This document shows positions 53,749-63,040 of a DNA stretch of 64,000 nt, piece after piece (within the stretch, counting starts at the first letter, position 1; each line of letters starts with the position of its first letter). The notes below the pieces were generated by a model. The model did not search any database. It was not told the DNA's origin and worked only from the letters and a program-made list of their open reading frames with translations. Source of the stretch: Verrucosispora sp. NA02020. GTDB lineage: Bacteria; Actinomycetota; Actinomycetes; Mycobacteriales; Micromonosporaceae. The stretch lies in the NCBI RefSeq assembly GCF_013364215.1, contig NZ_CP054923.1, positions 4,526,001-4,590,000 of the forward strand. The letters run 5' to 3'. The translations under genes and the position numbers were made by a program.

Positions 53749-53758
53749 TGTGGTCGGG

Positions 53759-56053
53759 TCAGCGGGATCCGGCTCCGGACAGGCGACGGCCGACCGAGGC
53801 GATCAGTCGGTCCAACTCGGAGCCGAACGGGTTGTCGTGCACGAGGTAGGTCCAGGTGGCGCTGGGCCGGCTCAGCTCGGACTCGTCCGGCTCCCAGTCC
53901 TCGTCGAACTCGGTCTCCTCGAAGGTGGCCAGCGTACGGGCCTCGATCTCGGGCACCAGGTTGGTGAAGGCGGGCACGGCGGCGCGGTGGAACTCGTCCA
54001 GCGGGTCGAGGCGGCCCAGGGCACGCAGGTGCACACCCTCGCGTACCTCGGAGAGCTCGGCCAGGTGCGCGGCCCAGAGCCGGTCGAGGTGGTAGAGCGC
54101 GATCGACCGGGCGGCCCGGGCGAGCAGGTCCTCGTCCATCTCGCCGGCCTTGTCGGGCATCTTGTCCAGCAGCATCAGCGCCGCGACGTCGCTGGTCAGC
54201 AACCGCTCCCGGCGCTCGGCGAGTGCCTTGCGCTGCTGCTCGATGACCACGCTGTAGCGCCAGGTGTTGCGGTGGATCTCGTGGTTGACCCCTTCCGCGA
54301 CCCGCTGCGCGTGCTCCACGGCGTAGTCCACCTGCGCGTCGGTGACCAGGCCGTCGGCGTTCATGCGGGGTGAGGGCGGCACGGCGTCGCCGGCGTGCCG
54401 GACCACCAGGTCGTCCTCCAGGCTGACGAAGAAGACCGACCCGCCCGGGTCACCCTGCCGCCCGGCCCGGCCCCGGAGCTGGTCGTCGACCCGGCGGCTG
54501 TCGTGCCGGCCGCTGCCGATCACGTAGAGGCCGCCCAGCTCGGCGACCTGGTCCCGGTCGGCCTGGTCGCTGCCGCCGAGGCGGATGTCCACGCCCCGGC
54601 CGGCCATCTGGGTGGAGACGGTCACCGTGCCGTGGGCACCGGCCTCGGCGATGATCGCCGCCTCCTCGTCGTCGTTCTTGGCGTTGAGCACCACGCAGGG
54701 CACGCCGGCCGCGTGCAGACCGGCGGCGAGTTGCTCGGACTCCTTGACGTCGAGCGTGCCGACCAGCACCGGACGCCCGTCGGCGTGGCAGCGCTGGATC
54801 TCGTCGATCAGCGCCTCCTCCTTCTCGGCCCGGGTGGCGTAGATGCGGTCCGGCTCGTCCACCCGCACGCACGGGGTGTTCGGCGGGATCACCGCGACCT
54901 CCAGACCGAAGAACTCCCGGAGCTGGTCGCCGACCAGCACGGCGGTCGCGGTCATGCCGCACACCTTCGGGTAGAGACCGATGTACGCCTGCACGGCGAT
55001 GGTGCCCAGCACCTCGCCCTCGGCGGTGGCGTCCAGCCCCTCCTTGGCCTCGACCGCGGCCTGGAGCCCATCGGGCCAGCGTCGCCGCTGGGCGACCCGG
55101 CCACGCATCTCGTCGATCAGCTCGACCGTGCCGTCCCGGACGATGTAGTCCACGTCCCGGTGCAGCAGGGCGTGCGCGTGCAGCGCCACGTTCACCGCGG
55201 AGAGCTGCTCGACGTTCTCCTCGTCGTACAGGTCGATGCCGAGCTTGGCCTCGACGGCGGCCAGGCCGGCGGAGGTGAAGGCGGCGCTGCGGCCGTCCTC
55301 GGCGACGGTGTAGTGCTTGCCCTTGCGCAGGCCGCGCACCAGCCCGGCGGCGGTGTGTACGGGGTCCTGCTCGCCCGGCACCGAGCCGGCGAGCACCATC
55401 GGCACCCGGGCCTCGTCGATCAGGATCGAGTCCGCCTCGTCGACGATGGCGGTGCGCAGCGGCGGCTGGACCCGGTCGGCGATGTCGGTGACGAGTTGGT
55501 CGCGCAGGAAGTCGAAGCCCGCCTCGCTGACCGAGACGTAGGTCACGTCGCAGGCGTACGCGGCCCGCCGCTCGATCGGGGTGGACGCCTCGTTGACCCA
55601 GCCGACGGTGAGCCCGAGGAGCGTGTAGACCGGCTCCATCCACTGGGCGTCCCGGCGGGCCAGGTAGTCGTTGACGGTGAGCACGTGCACCGGACCGTTG
55701 CCGAGCCGGACGTGCCCGTACGCGGCGATCGCGGCGGTCAGCGTCTTGCCCTCACCGGTGGCCATCTCGGCGACCTTGCCGGAGAGCAGCGACATCGCGC
55801 CGAGCAGCTGCACGTCGTACGGCCGTTGGTCGAGCCCGCGGCGGGCGGCCTCCCGGCCGAGCGCGCAGATCTCCTCGTAGCTCGACGCGGCGTCGGCGGC
55901 CTCGGTGAGTTCGGCGTCGTCGAACGCCGAGACCTTCTCCTCGCGGGCCTCGATGGCCGGCAGCAGCTTCTCCAGCGGGGCCAGATCGACCGTGGTCCCC
56001 GGGCGCTGGAGGAACCGGCGGAACCTGGTCTTCAACCGTTGCGACACACCCAT
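53759..56053 (-). CDS. secA2: Accessory Sec translocase ATPase SecA2
   Basis: A 764-residue SecA-family motor, about 150 residues shorter than a housekeeping SecA and lacking the C-terminal zinc/SecB tail, as expected for actinobacterial SecA2. Walker A MATGEGKT (97-104), the DEAD box D205-D208 (IVDEADSILID), STQMAGRGVDIRLGG and the second helicase motif QLRGRAGRQGDPG are intact. SecA2 exports a restricted set of proteins, often without ordinary signal peptides, through SecYEG. ATG 56053 lacks a strong ribosome site. Divergent from gpgS. Confidence 0.93.
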   Translation of the reverse strand: MGVSQRLKTRFRRFLQRPGTTVDLAPLEKLLPAIEAREEKVSAFDDAELTEAADAASSYEEICALGREAARRGLDQRPYDVQLLGAMSLLSGKVAEMATGEGKTLTAAIAAYGHVRLGNGPVHVLTVNDYLARRDAQWMEPVYTLLGLTVGWVNEASTPIERRAAYACDVTYVSVSEAGFDFLRDQLVTDIADRVQPPLRTAIVDEADSILIDEARVPMVLAGSVPGEQDPVHTAAGLVRGLRKGKHYTVAEDGRSAAFTSAGLAAVEAKLGIDLYDEENVEQLSAVNVALHAHALLHRDVDYIVRDGTVELIDEMRGRVAQRRRWPDGLQAAVEAKEGLDATAEGEVLGTIAVQAYIGLYPKVCGMTATAVLVGDQLREFFGLEVAVIPPNTPCVRVDEPDRIYATRAEKEEALIDEIQRCHADGRPVLVGTLDVKESEQLAAGLHAAGVPCVVLNAKNDDEEAAIIAEAGAHGTVTVSTQMAGRGVDIRLGGSDQADRDQVAELGGLYVIGSGRHDSRRVDDQLRGRAGRQGDPGGSVFFVSLEDDLVVRHAGDAVPPSPRMNADGLVTDAQVDYAVEHAQRVAEGVNHEIHRNTWRYSVVIEQQRKALAERRERLLTSDVAALMLLDKMPDKAGEMDEDLLARAARSIALYHLDRLWAAHLAELSEVREGVHLRALGRLDPLDEFHRAAVPAFTNLVPEIEARTLATFEETEFDEDWEPDESELSRPSATWTYLVHDNPFGSELDRLIASVGRRLSGAGSR

Positions 56054-56367
56054 GAGCCGCAACGGTACGCGACCGGAGGCCGGTTGTGACGGCCCGACCG
56101 GCGCGCCGTCGCGCGAGCCGACCCGGCCGCCCGCTCCTCCGACCGGTCGGCGGCGGCTAGTCCGCAGGTCAGCGACGCCTTGCGCTCTGCGAGGTCCCGG
56201 CGGCGCCCCTCGTCGGATACCTGCCCGGACCGGACGCAATCAAACGTTCATCCGACGGGAACGTGCCGGGCGCACGGTGGTGATCAAGCTGGGGGATGGA
56301 TCCGATTAGCGTGCGGGGTGCTGGGAAATCCGACTCCCGGTCTTCCCGCGACGATCAGGGGGTGCCT
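56054..56367. promoter_or_regulatory. Divergent promoter region of secA2 and gpgS
   Basis: The 314-bp region is GC-rich with one AT-containing stretch (56235-56260, GCAATCAAACGTTCATCC). No gene, palindrome or repeat stands out. Confidence 0.4.
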
Positions 56368-57387
56368 GTGCGGAACACTGAATCTCTGGTCTCGCCCGTG
56401 GTGGAGGCCTGGGCCACGTATCGGACGACCTCGGCGGCCGACTGGCCGACGCGGCGGCTGCTGCGGGCCAAGGGTGACAGCCGGGTCAGCGTGGTGTTGC
56501 CGGCGCGCAACGAAGAGGCCACCGTCGGGGCGATCGTGTCGACCATCCGCGAGCACCTGATGGACCGGGTGCCGCTGGTCGACGAGTTGATCGTGGTCGA
56601 CTCGCGGTCCACCGACCGGACCGCCGAGGTGGCGCGGGCTGCCGGTGCCGAGGTGGTCGGCCAGGACGCGATGACCCAGGGGCTGCCCCGGTTGACCGGC
56701 AAGGGCGACGCGCTCTGGGCCGGGCTGGCCGCGGCGGAGGGCGACGTGGTGGCGTTCGTCGACGCCGACCTGCGGGAGTTCCGGCCGCACTTCGTCACCG
56801 GGCTGATCGGCCCGCTGCTCACCGACCCGTCGGTCGACTTCGTCAAAGGCTTCTACCACCGGCCCCTGATCAACACCAGCGGGGTGGAGGCCGACGGCGG
56901 CGGCCGGGTGACCGAGCTGATGGCCCGGCCGATGCTCAACCTGTTCTGGCCGGAGCTGGCCGGTTTCGTGCAGCCGCTGGCCGGTGAGTACGCCGGCCGC
57001 CGCGAGGTGCTGGCCCAGGTGCCGTTCGTCTCCGGTTACGGCGTGGAGACCGCGATGCTGATCGACCTGCTGGAACTCGTCGGGCTGGACGCGCTGGCCC
57101 AGGTCGACCTCGGCGAACGCAAGCACCGGCACCAGGACACCGCCGCGCTGGGCCGGATGTCCGCGCAGATCATGCTCACCGCCTGGTCGCGGCTGCAGCG
57201 CCGGGGCTGGGCCAACCCGGACGTGCTGCCCACCGCGCTGCTCACCCAGTTCCGCCGGGGCGGCTCCGACGCCCTGCCGAACCTGGACCGGGAGATCGTG
57301 GTCAGCGACGTGTCGGTGGAGGAGCGCCCGCCGCTGGCGGAGCTACGGCACCGGGTGCCGCGACGGCGGGTGGCGGCCACGTCGTAG
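56368..57387 (+). CDS. gpgS: Glucosyl-3-phosphoglycerate synthase
   Basis: A 339-residue GT-A glycosyltransferase (GT81 type) that makes glucosyl-3-phosphoglycerate from a nucleotide-glucose donor and 3-phosphoglycerate, the first step to glucosylglycerate and, in relatives, methylglucose lipopolysaccharides. Visible are VSVVLPARNEEATVGAIV (about 40-57), ELIVVDSRSTDRTAE, the metal-binding DxD (D132-A-D134), and SGYGVETAMLIDLLE with DLGERKHRHQ downstream, all highly characteristic. GTG 56368 follows AGGGGG; a GTG six bases earlier is the alternative. No gpgP phosphatase gene is adjacent. Confidence 0.92.
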   Translation: MRNTESLVSPVVEAWATYRTTSAADWPTRRLLRAKGDSRVSVVLPARNEEATVGAIVSTIREHLMDRVPLVDELIVVDSRSTDRTAEVARAAGAEVVGQDAMTQGLPRLTGKGDALWAGLAAAEGDVVAFVDADLREFRPHFVTGLIGPLLTDPSVDFVKGFYHRPLINTSGVEADGGGRVTELMARPMLNLFWPELAGFVQPLAGEYAGRREVLAQVPFVSGYGVETAMLIDLLELVGLDALAQVDLGERKHRHQDTAALGRMSAQIMLTAWSRLQRRGWANPDVLPTALLTQFRRGGSDALPNLDREIVVSDVSVEERPPLAELRHRVPRRRVAATS

Positions 57388-57566
57388 CGACGCTCGTGGC
57401 GGTAGCGCTCCCACGTCGGCGGCGTACGTCTGGGCGGGTCACCGCAGCCCGGCACGGTTTCGCCGGGCCGCCGGTCGGGTAGTTGGCAGGCCGTGCGGCG
57501 GGTGGGATCCAGGAGGCCGCAGGGCGGGCGAGAGCGCAGGCGGGCGAGGACGAGTCGAGGGCGGAG

Positions 57567-58292
57567 ATGGCGAGCCGGATCATCTGTGAGGTAGACGACG
57601 CAGCAGCGGTCACCGTCGTCCGGCTCGCCGGCACCCTCGACCTGACCACCACCCGGACGGCGTACCGCGTGCTGGACCGGTGTCTGGCCGACCAGCCCGA
57701 CGCGCTGGTGGTGGACCTGTCCGGGCTGCGGGTGGATCACCCGTTGGCGGTGTCGGTCTTCGTCGCCGCCGCACGCCGCGCCGCCGGCTGGCCGGTGGTG
57801 CCGATGGTGCTCTGCGCGCCCGGGCCGGCGGCGGCCCCGCTGACCGAGTCGACGGCCTGCCGGGTGGTGCCGATGCGGGGCTCCTGCGACGAGGCGACCC
57901 GGGTGGCCGGCGCGTCGGCCGTGCCCCGGCTGCGGGTCCGGCTGGAGCCGGTCGCGGCGGCCTGCCGACGGGCCCGGGAACTGGTCGTCGACGCCTGCGC
58001 GCGGTGGAACCTGCCGGAGGCGGTCGGCCCGGCCTCGGTGGTGCTCAGCGAGTTGGTCGGCAACGTGGTGCGGCACGCCGGCACGCCGATGCAGGTGACC
58101 GTGACGCTGCGGCGGCCGTGGTTACACCTGGCGGTGGTCGACGGCAGCAGCACGCCGGCCGAGGAGGGCCGGTCCGGGCACCACGACGAGGGCGGCCGGG
58201 GCCTGCTGCTGGTACGCGAGCTGGCCGACCGCTGGGGCAGCGCGCCGGCCGGTGACGGAAAGGCCGTCTGGGCCACGCTAGCGGCCAATTGA
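57567..58292 (+). CDS. STAS-HATPase fusion (anti-sigma antagonist plus anti-sigma kinase)
   Basis: A 241-residue protein that joins a STAS domain (about 5-105; VVRLAGTLDLTTTRTAYRVLDRCL, DALVVDLSGLRVDHPLAVSVF) to an RsbW-type HATPase domain (about 130-241; N-box VVLSELVGNVVRHAG, G1-type DEGGRGLLLVRELADRWG). Normally these are separate partners in SigB/SigF partner-switching. The serine that is phosphorylated in antagonists (usually D-S) is replaced in DLSGLRVDHP. ATG 57567 follows GGGCGGAG. It might control the SigB/F-type sigma factor gene 2.2 kb away; that is inference. Confidence 0.88.
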   Translation: MASRIICEVDDAAAVTVVRLAGTLDLTTTRTAYRVLDRCLADQPDALVVDLSGLRVDHPLAVSVFVAAARRAAGWPVVPMVLCAPGPAAAPLTESTACRVVPMRGSCDEATRVAGASAVPRLRVRLEPVAAACRRARELVVDACARWNLPEAVGPASVVLSELVGNVVRHAGTPMQVTVTLRRPWLHLAVVDGSSTPAEEGRSGHHDEGGRGLLLVRELADRWGSAPAGDGKAVWATLAAN

Positions 58293-58379
58293 CCGAAATT
58301 CCCCCTCTCGCCTGGTTACATGGTCGACGGGGCGGGTAGCCACGCCCGTCCTTTTGCGTCGTCAGCGGGGTGAGAGCGC

Positions 58380-60380
58380 ATGCCCAAGCGGGTAACCACC
58401 GAACCCGGACAGGACCGAGGGCCGGCCATCCTGGCCCCGGCCCGGTTCGGCGGCTATCCGGGCCCGCTGCGCAAGCCGTTGCCCGGCGGGAAGCTGGTCA
58501 GGTTCCTGGCCACCACCGACCACAAGCAGATCGGGCTGCTCTATCTGCTCACCTCGTTCGGCTTCTTCGTACTGGCCGGCATCGAGGCGATGCTGATCCG
58601 CGCCGAACTGGCCCGTCCGGGTCTGCAGTTCCTCTCCCCGGAGCAGTACAACCAGTTGTTCACCTCGCACGGCGCGGTGATGCTGCTGCTGTTCGCTACG
58701 CCCGCCGCGTTCGGCTTCGGCAACTACATCGTGCCGATCCAGATCGGCGCGCCCGACGTGTCGTTCCCCCGGCTCAACGCGCTGGCGTACTGGTTGTACC
58801 TGTTCGGTGGACTGATGGTGATCGGCGGGTTCCTCACCCCGCAGGGCTCGGCCGACTTCGGGTGGACCGCGTACACGCCGTTGAGCACCGTGGAGCACTC
58901 CCCCGGCGTCGGCGCGAACATGTGGGTGGTCGGCCTGGTCGTGTCCGGTCTGGGCACCATCCTCGGCGCGGTCAACCTGATCACCACGATCCTGACGCTG
59001 CGCGCGCCCGGCATGACCATGTTCCGGCTGCCGATCTTCACCTGGAACATGCTGTTCACCAGCGTACTGGTGATCCTGGTCTTCCCGTTGTTGGCCGCCG
59101 CGCTGCTGGCGCTGACCGCCGACCGGCTGCTCGACGCGCAGGTGTTCAACCCGGACACCGGCGGGCCGATGCTGTGGCAGCACCTGTTCTGGTTCTTCGG
59201 GCACCCCGAGGTCTACATCATCGCGTTGCCGTTCTTCGGGATCATCACCGAGGTCATCCCGGTCTTCTCCCGTAAGCCGATCTTCGGTTACACCGGCCTG
59301 GTGCTGGCCACCATCGCGATCACCGTGCTGTCGATGACGGTGTGGGCGCACCACATGTTCGCCACCGGCCAGGTGCTGCTGCCGTTCTTCAGCATCCTCA
59401 GTTATCTGATCGCGGTGCCGACCGGGGTGAAGTTCTTCAACTGGATCGGCACCATGTGGAAGGGGCAGCTCACCTTCGAGACGCCGATGCTGTTCTCCAT
59501 TGGCTTCCTGGTGACGTTCCTGCTCGGCGGCCTCACCGGCGTCCTGCTGGCCAGCCCGCCGGCCGACTTCCACACCCACGACACCTACTTCGTGGTGGCG
59601 CACTTCCACTACGTGGTCTTCGGGACGGTGGTCTTCGCGCTCTTCGCCGGCTTCTACTTCTGGTGGCCCAAGATGACCGGGCGACTGCTCGACGAACGGC
59701 TCGGCAAGATCCATTTCTGGACCATGTTCGTCGGCTTCCACGGCACCTTCCTGGTGCACCACTGGCTGGGCAACGAGGGCATGCCCCGGCGGTACGCGGA
59801 CTACCTGCCGACCGACGGCTTCACCACGCTCAACACGATCTCCAGCGTGTTCTCGTTCGTGCTGGGTGCGTCCACGTTGTTCTTCATCTGGAACGCCTGG
59901 AAGTCGTGGCGGTTCGGCGCCCAGGTGACGGTGGACGACCCGTGGGGTTTCGGCAACTCCCTGGAGTGGGCGACCACCTGCCCGCCGCCGCTGCGCAACT
60001 TCGACCGGATGCCGCGGATCCGCTCCGAGCGGCCGGCCTTCGACGCCAAGTACGGCGAACTCGTCTCCGACCTGGGTCGCGACCTTCCGCAGCGGACGGT
60101 CAAGCCGCCGCAGGACTTCCGCGACGAACTGCACCGCGAGACGCACCCGCCCGAGTCGCCGGCGGCCGGGGGCGCGCACGGTGCGCCGGAGGCCGAGGCG
60201 TACCAGCCCGCGCCGCAGTCCGGCGCCCGGCCGGTGCAGGTGCCGACGCCGGAGGAGGTCCGCCGTCCCAGCTTCGCCGACACCGACGAGCCGGAGGACG
60301 ACCCGCTGGGCGCCGAGCGCCGGGAGCAGAACGACAGGTGGCGGCACCCGCGCGGACGCGGTGACGGCACCGGGAACTGA
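58380..60380 (+). CDS. ctaD: Cytochrome c oxidase subunit I (orphan copy)
   Basis: A 666-residue heme-copper oxidase subunit I (aa3 type) in the cytoplasmic membrane with twelve helices. Heme and copper ligands are present: H97 (SHGAVM) and H410 for low-spin heme, H408 for heme a3, and H275 (FGHPEVY, with Y279), H324 and H325 (WAHHMF) for CuB. The ~110-residue C-terminal extension is Pro/Glu/Arg-rich and cytosolic. GGGGTGAGAG precedes the ATG. Subunits II and III are not adjacent, so this is probably a second, separately encoded ctaD. The repeat copy at 60407 follows it. Confidence 0.95.
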   Translation: MPKRVTTEPGQDRGPAILAPARFGGYPGPLRKPLPGGKLVRFLATTDHKQIGLLYLLTSFGFFVLAGIEAMLIRAELARPGLQFLSPEQYNQLFTSHGAVMLLLFATPAAFGFGNYIVPIQIGAPDVSFPRLNALAYWLYLFGGLMVIGGFLTPQGSADFGWTAYTPLSTVEHSPGVGANMWVVGLVVSGLGTILGAVNLITTILTLRAPGMTMFRLPIFTWNMLFTSVLVILVFPLLAAALLALTADRLLDAQVFNPDTGGPMLWQHLFWFFGHPEVYIIALPFFGIITEVIPVFSRKPIFGYTGLVLATIAITVLSMTVWAHHMFATGQVLLPFFSILSYLIAVPTGVKFFNWIGTMWKGQLTFETPMLFSIGFLVTFLLGGLTGVLLASPPADFHTHDTYFVVAHFHYVVFGTVVFALFAGFYFWWPKMTGRLLDERLGKIHFWTMFVGFHGTFLVHHWLGNEGMPRRYADYLPTDGFTTLNTISSVFSFVLGASTLFFIWNAWKSWRFGAQVTVDDPWGFGNSLEWATTCPPPLRNFDRMPRIRSERPAFDAKYGELVSDLGRDLPQRTVKPPQDFRDELHRETHPPESPAAGGAHGAPEAEAYQPAPQSGARPVQVPTPEEVRRPSFADTDEPEDDPLGAERREQNDRWRHPRGRGDGTGN

Positions 60381-60406
60381 GCCGGCGGCGAAGTACGGCC
60401 GCGGAT

Positions 60407-60460
60407 GTTAGGAGGGGTCCCCTGCTATGCCGGAGGCGTTAGCAGGGGACCCCTCCTTAC
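60407..60460 (+). repeat. 54-nt palindromic repeat, family A, copy 8 (forward)
   Basis: Arms GTTAGGAGGGG and CCCCTCCTTAC with the loop TATGCCGGAGGCGTTA. It lies between convergent ctaD and the sigma-factor gene, and its right end contains the TAA stop (60457-60459) of the sigma factor. Confidence 0.92.
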
Positions 60461-61326
60461 CGAACCGGCCGGGCCGCCGTCTTCGCCGGCGCGGTCTCGG
60501 ACTCGGCCGGGCCGTTCTGCCAGGGCGGCGGCGCGTCCGCGAGCATCGCCTGCCGCAACCAGGTCAGGGCTCGCGACAGCAGACGCGAGACGTGCATCTG
60601 GGAGATGCCGAAGCGGGCGGCGATCTCGGCCTGGGTCTGGTTGCCGTAGAAGCGCATCGCCAGGATGCGCCGCTCCCGCCAGGGCAGCCGGTGCAGCAGC
60701 CCGCTGACCGTCACCCGGTCGTCGACGGACTCCAGCGCGATGTCCGACTCGCCCACCAGGTCACCGAACTCGGCCGAGCTCTCCCCGCCGACCGGCGCGT
60801 TGAGCGAGGCCGGGCTGTAGCCGGCCGCCGACTCCAGCGCGGCGAGGATCTCCTCCTCCGGCGTCTCCAGCCGCTTGGACAGTTCGGCCACGGTGGGCGC
60901 GCGGGACAGCTCGCTGGTCAGCGCCGCCGTCGCCTGTCCGACCTCCAGGATCAGGTCACGCAACCGGCGGGGCACGTGCACACCCCAGGTGCGATCCCGG
61001 AAATGCCGCTTGATCTCACCCACGATGGTGATCGCGGCGTACGCGGTGAACGAGCCGCGTTCCGGGTCGTACCGGTCGACGGCGTTGACCAGCCCCAGAC
61101 GGGCCACCTGTTCCAGATCCTCCAGCGGTTCCCCGCGTCCCCGGTAGCGGCGGGCCAGCCGGCCCGCGAACGGCAACGCGAAGCGGACCAGGTCGTCCCG
61201 CGCCTCGTGGCGGCGCTCGGGCGGCAGCCCGGCGATCCGCGCCGCGTACGCGAGCGCCGCCGCGTCGAGATCCTCCAGCCCCCGGTCCGTCGGTGGTGGT
61301 GTGGTCGTGGTGGTCTGTCCGAACAT
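60457..61326 (-). CDS. SigB/SigF-type RNA polymerase sigma factor
   Basis: A 289-residue group 3 sigma-70 factor. Region 2 is at about 45-115 (LVRFALPFAGRLARRYRGRGEPLEDLEQVARLGL, DPERGSFTAYAAITIVGEIKRHFRDRTW), region 3 near 120-195, and region 4 near 215-265 (RERRILAMRFYGNQTQAEIAARFGISQMHVSRLL). These match the stress/developmental SigB/F/G group. ATG 61326 follows GGGAGG. The family is usually held by an RsbW-type anti-sigma factor; the STAS-HATPase fusion at 57567 is the nearest candidate. The stop codon lies in repeat A copy 8. Confidence 0.93.
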   Translation of the reverse strand: MFGQTTTTTPPPTDRGLEDLDAAALAYAARIAGLPPERRHEARDDLVRFALPFAGRLARRYRGRGEPLEDLEQVARLGLVNAVDRYDPERGSFTAYAAITIVGEIKRHFRDRTWGVHVPRRLRDLILEVGQATAALTSELSRAPTVAELSKRLETPEEEILAALESAAGYSPASLNAPVGGESSAEFGDLVGESDIALESVDDRVTVSGLLHRLPWRERRILAMRFYGNQTQAEIAARFGISQMHVSRLLSRALTWLRQAMLADAPPPWQNGPAESETAPAKTAARPVR

Positions 61327-61542
61327 CCGCGCCTCCCTCAGGAAGGACCCCCGCCCGGATACGTGGACACCGGGCACGCGCGTGGACACGCACGGGCCGA
61401 GAAGTGGGTTCGTGATTGGGATGCCAGCGGGCGACGCCGCGCCACGGCAAGTGATCAGCCTGTCGCAGCCGGCGGTGTTCCCGCTCCGTAGGTACTCAAT
61501 CACGGCGGCGCGGGTTCGCGAGGATGTTTCGTCAGCCTCGCC

Positions 61543-62982
61543 TCAACAGATGAGCAGGCCGTGCGGGGTGCCGCTGGCGCGCAGCGCGGCCAGCGCGTCG
61601 GGCACCGCGAGCGGCGGCGGGGCGGGCAGGTCGTACGGCTGGGCGCGGAGCACCTCGGTGGCCCGGCGGGTGGGCACGGAGGTGACCGGGTAGCCCCGCG
61701 CGGTGGCGCGGTCCAGGGCCCGGCGGCGTCGGCCGAACCCGGCGACGGCCAGCCACTGCGGCAGTCCGGCCAGCGCCGGTGAGCGTACGCCGGGCGGCTC
61801 GGGGAGCACGTCCACCGAGGCGAACGGTTCGCTGCCGGCGAGCCACCACTCGACCTGTTCGACGCTGCGCCGGGTGGCGTTCTCGCACCAGTACGGCACC
61901 ATCCCCGCCCGCACCACCTGCCACGGGTCGAGCAGTCGGCCGCACTCCACCACCAACCGGTCACCGGTCTTGCCGGCGGCGCGCAGCCAGCGACGGTACA
62001 GGTCGGCGACGGCGGCGCTGAGCACCCCCGGTGCCGGGAACAGCAGCCGGCGTACCGGATGCCCGGCGCGGGCGGTCCAGTCCCCGACGGCACGGTCCAG
62101 ACCGGGCTCCACACCGTGCTCGGCGGCGGCCGGCGGGGCGGAGATCTCCGGCGGATCCCAGTTCACGCCGTCTCCCCCGGCGGAGCGCAACACCTGCCGC
62201 AGCGCGGGGCTGTCCGGGTGGAAGTCGACCGGCTCCAGCCCGCTGGCCGGGCAGCCCACCTGGAAGCTGTGCCCGTCGGCGGCGTCGTGCACCGGCCAGG
62301 TCCGCGCGTCGCTGAGCACCAGCACCGGCGCGCCCGGCACCAACCGGTCGCTCAGGAACCGCCGGTACGCCGTGGGCAGCGTGCGCCACCGGGCGGTCAA
62401 CGCGACCGTCACGCCGGCCAGCGAGCCCCGGCTGGCCGGGCAGTGCACCTGGCGTACGTGCAGGTCGGGGTTTCCGGCCAGCAGCCGTCCGGCGAGGGCG
62501 GCGCCGTGGTCCAGGGCGGCGCGGGGGCGGTCCACCGCGCCGCGCGGCCAGTGCGCGGTCATCTCGAAACCGGCGGGCAGCCACGGCATCCCGAGCGCGG
62601 TCGCCAGGTGGGCGGCGGCGCCGTGCGGCGAGCCCAGCAGCACACCGGGGTACCGGCCGCGCGGGTACTGGTCGACGAACCAGCCGGCGACCCGGGCGGC
62701 GTCGACCTCGGCGGTCTGCCCGGCGGTGAGGGCCACCCGTCCGGCGGTACGGGCGGCGGCGGCGCGGCGGATCGGGTCCGGAGTGCCGGCGAACCGGGAC
62801 ACCGGGCCGACGTGACCGAGGTCGGCACAGTCGGTGCCGCGCAACGCACGGGCGACGGCGGCGACGAGGATCCGGGACGTGCTGCCGACCGCGACCACCC
62901 GGTCGCCGGTCAGCCCCGCACCCGCTGCCGTGAGTCCCGGTCGCGATCCTCGCGCCGGCCCCACCGTGCCCCGTTCGCTCAC
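61543..62982 (-). CDS. Conserved hypothetical protein of unknown function
   Basis: A ~479-residue soluble protein that I do not recognise. Near the N-terminus GDRVVAVGSTSRILVAAVARALRG resembles a Rossmann-type nucleotide or cofactor-binding turn. The middle has PGVLLGSPHGAAAHLATALGMPWLP, and PVLVLSDARTWPVHDAADGHSFQVGCPASGLEPVDFHPDS. The C-terminal third (VVECGRLLDPWQVVRAGMVPYWCENATRRS) suggests a second alpha/beta domain. I chose GTG 62982, the first start past the upstream stop; GTG 62964 is an alternative. It follows the TPP-enzyme-like gene by 58 bp on the same strand and is probably co-transcribed with it. Confidence 0.7.
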   Translation of the reverse strand: MSERGTVGPARGSRPGLTAAGAGLTGDRVVAVGSTSRILVAAVARALRGTDCADLGHVGPVSRFAGTPDPIRRAAAARTAGRVALTAGQTAEVDAARVAGWFVDQYPRGRYPGVLLGSPHGAAAHLATALGMPWLPAGFEMTAHWPRGAVDRPRAALDHGAALAGRLLAGNPDLHVRQVHCPASRGSLAGVTVALTARWRTLPTAYRRFLSDRLVPGAPVLVLSDARTWPVHDAADGHSFQVGCPASGLEPVDFHPDSPALRQVLRSAGGDGVNWDPPEISAPPAAAEHGVEPGLDRAVGDWTARAGHPVRRLLFPAPGVLSAAVADLYRRWLRAAGKTGDRLVVECGRLLDPWQVVRAGMVPYWCENATRRSVEQVEWWLAGSEPFASVDVLPEPPGVRSPALAGLPQWLAVAGFGRRRRALDRATARGYPVTSVPTRRATEVLRAQPYDLPAPPPLAVPDALAALRASGTPHGLLIC

Positions 62983-63040
62983 GCGGCCCGGCTTCCCGCC
63001 CGGATGCGCCTTAAACAGGGCATCCCTCCACCGAGCGGGA

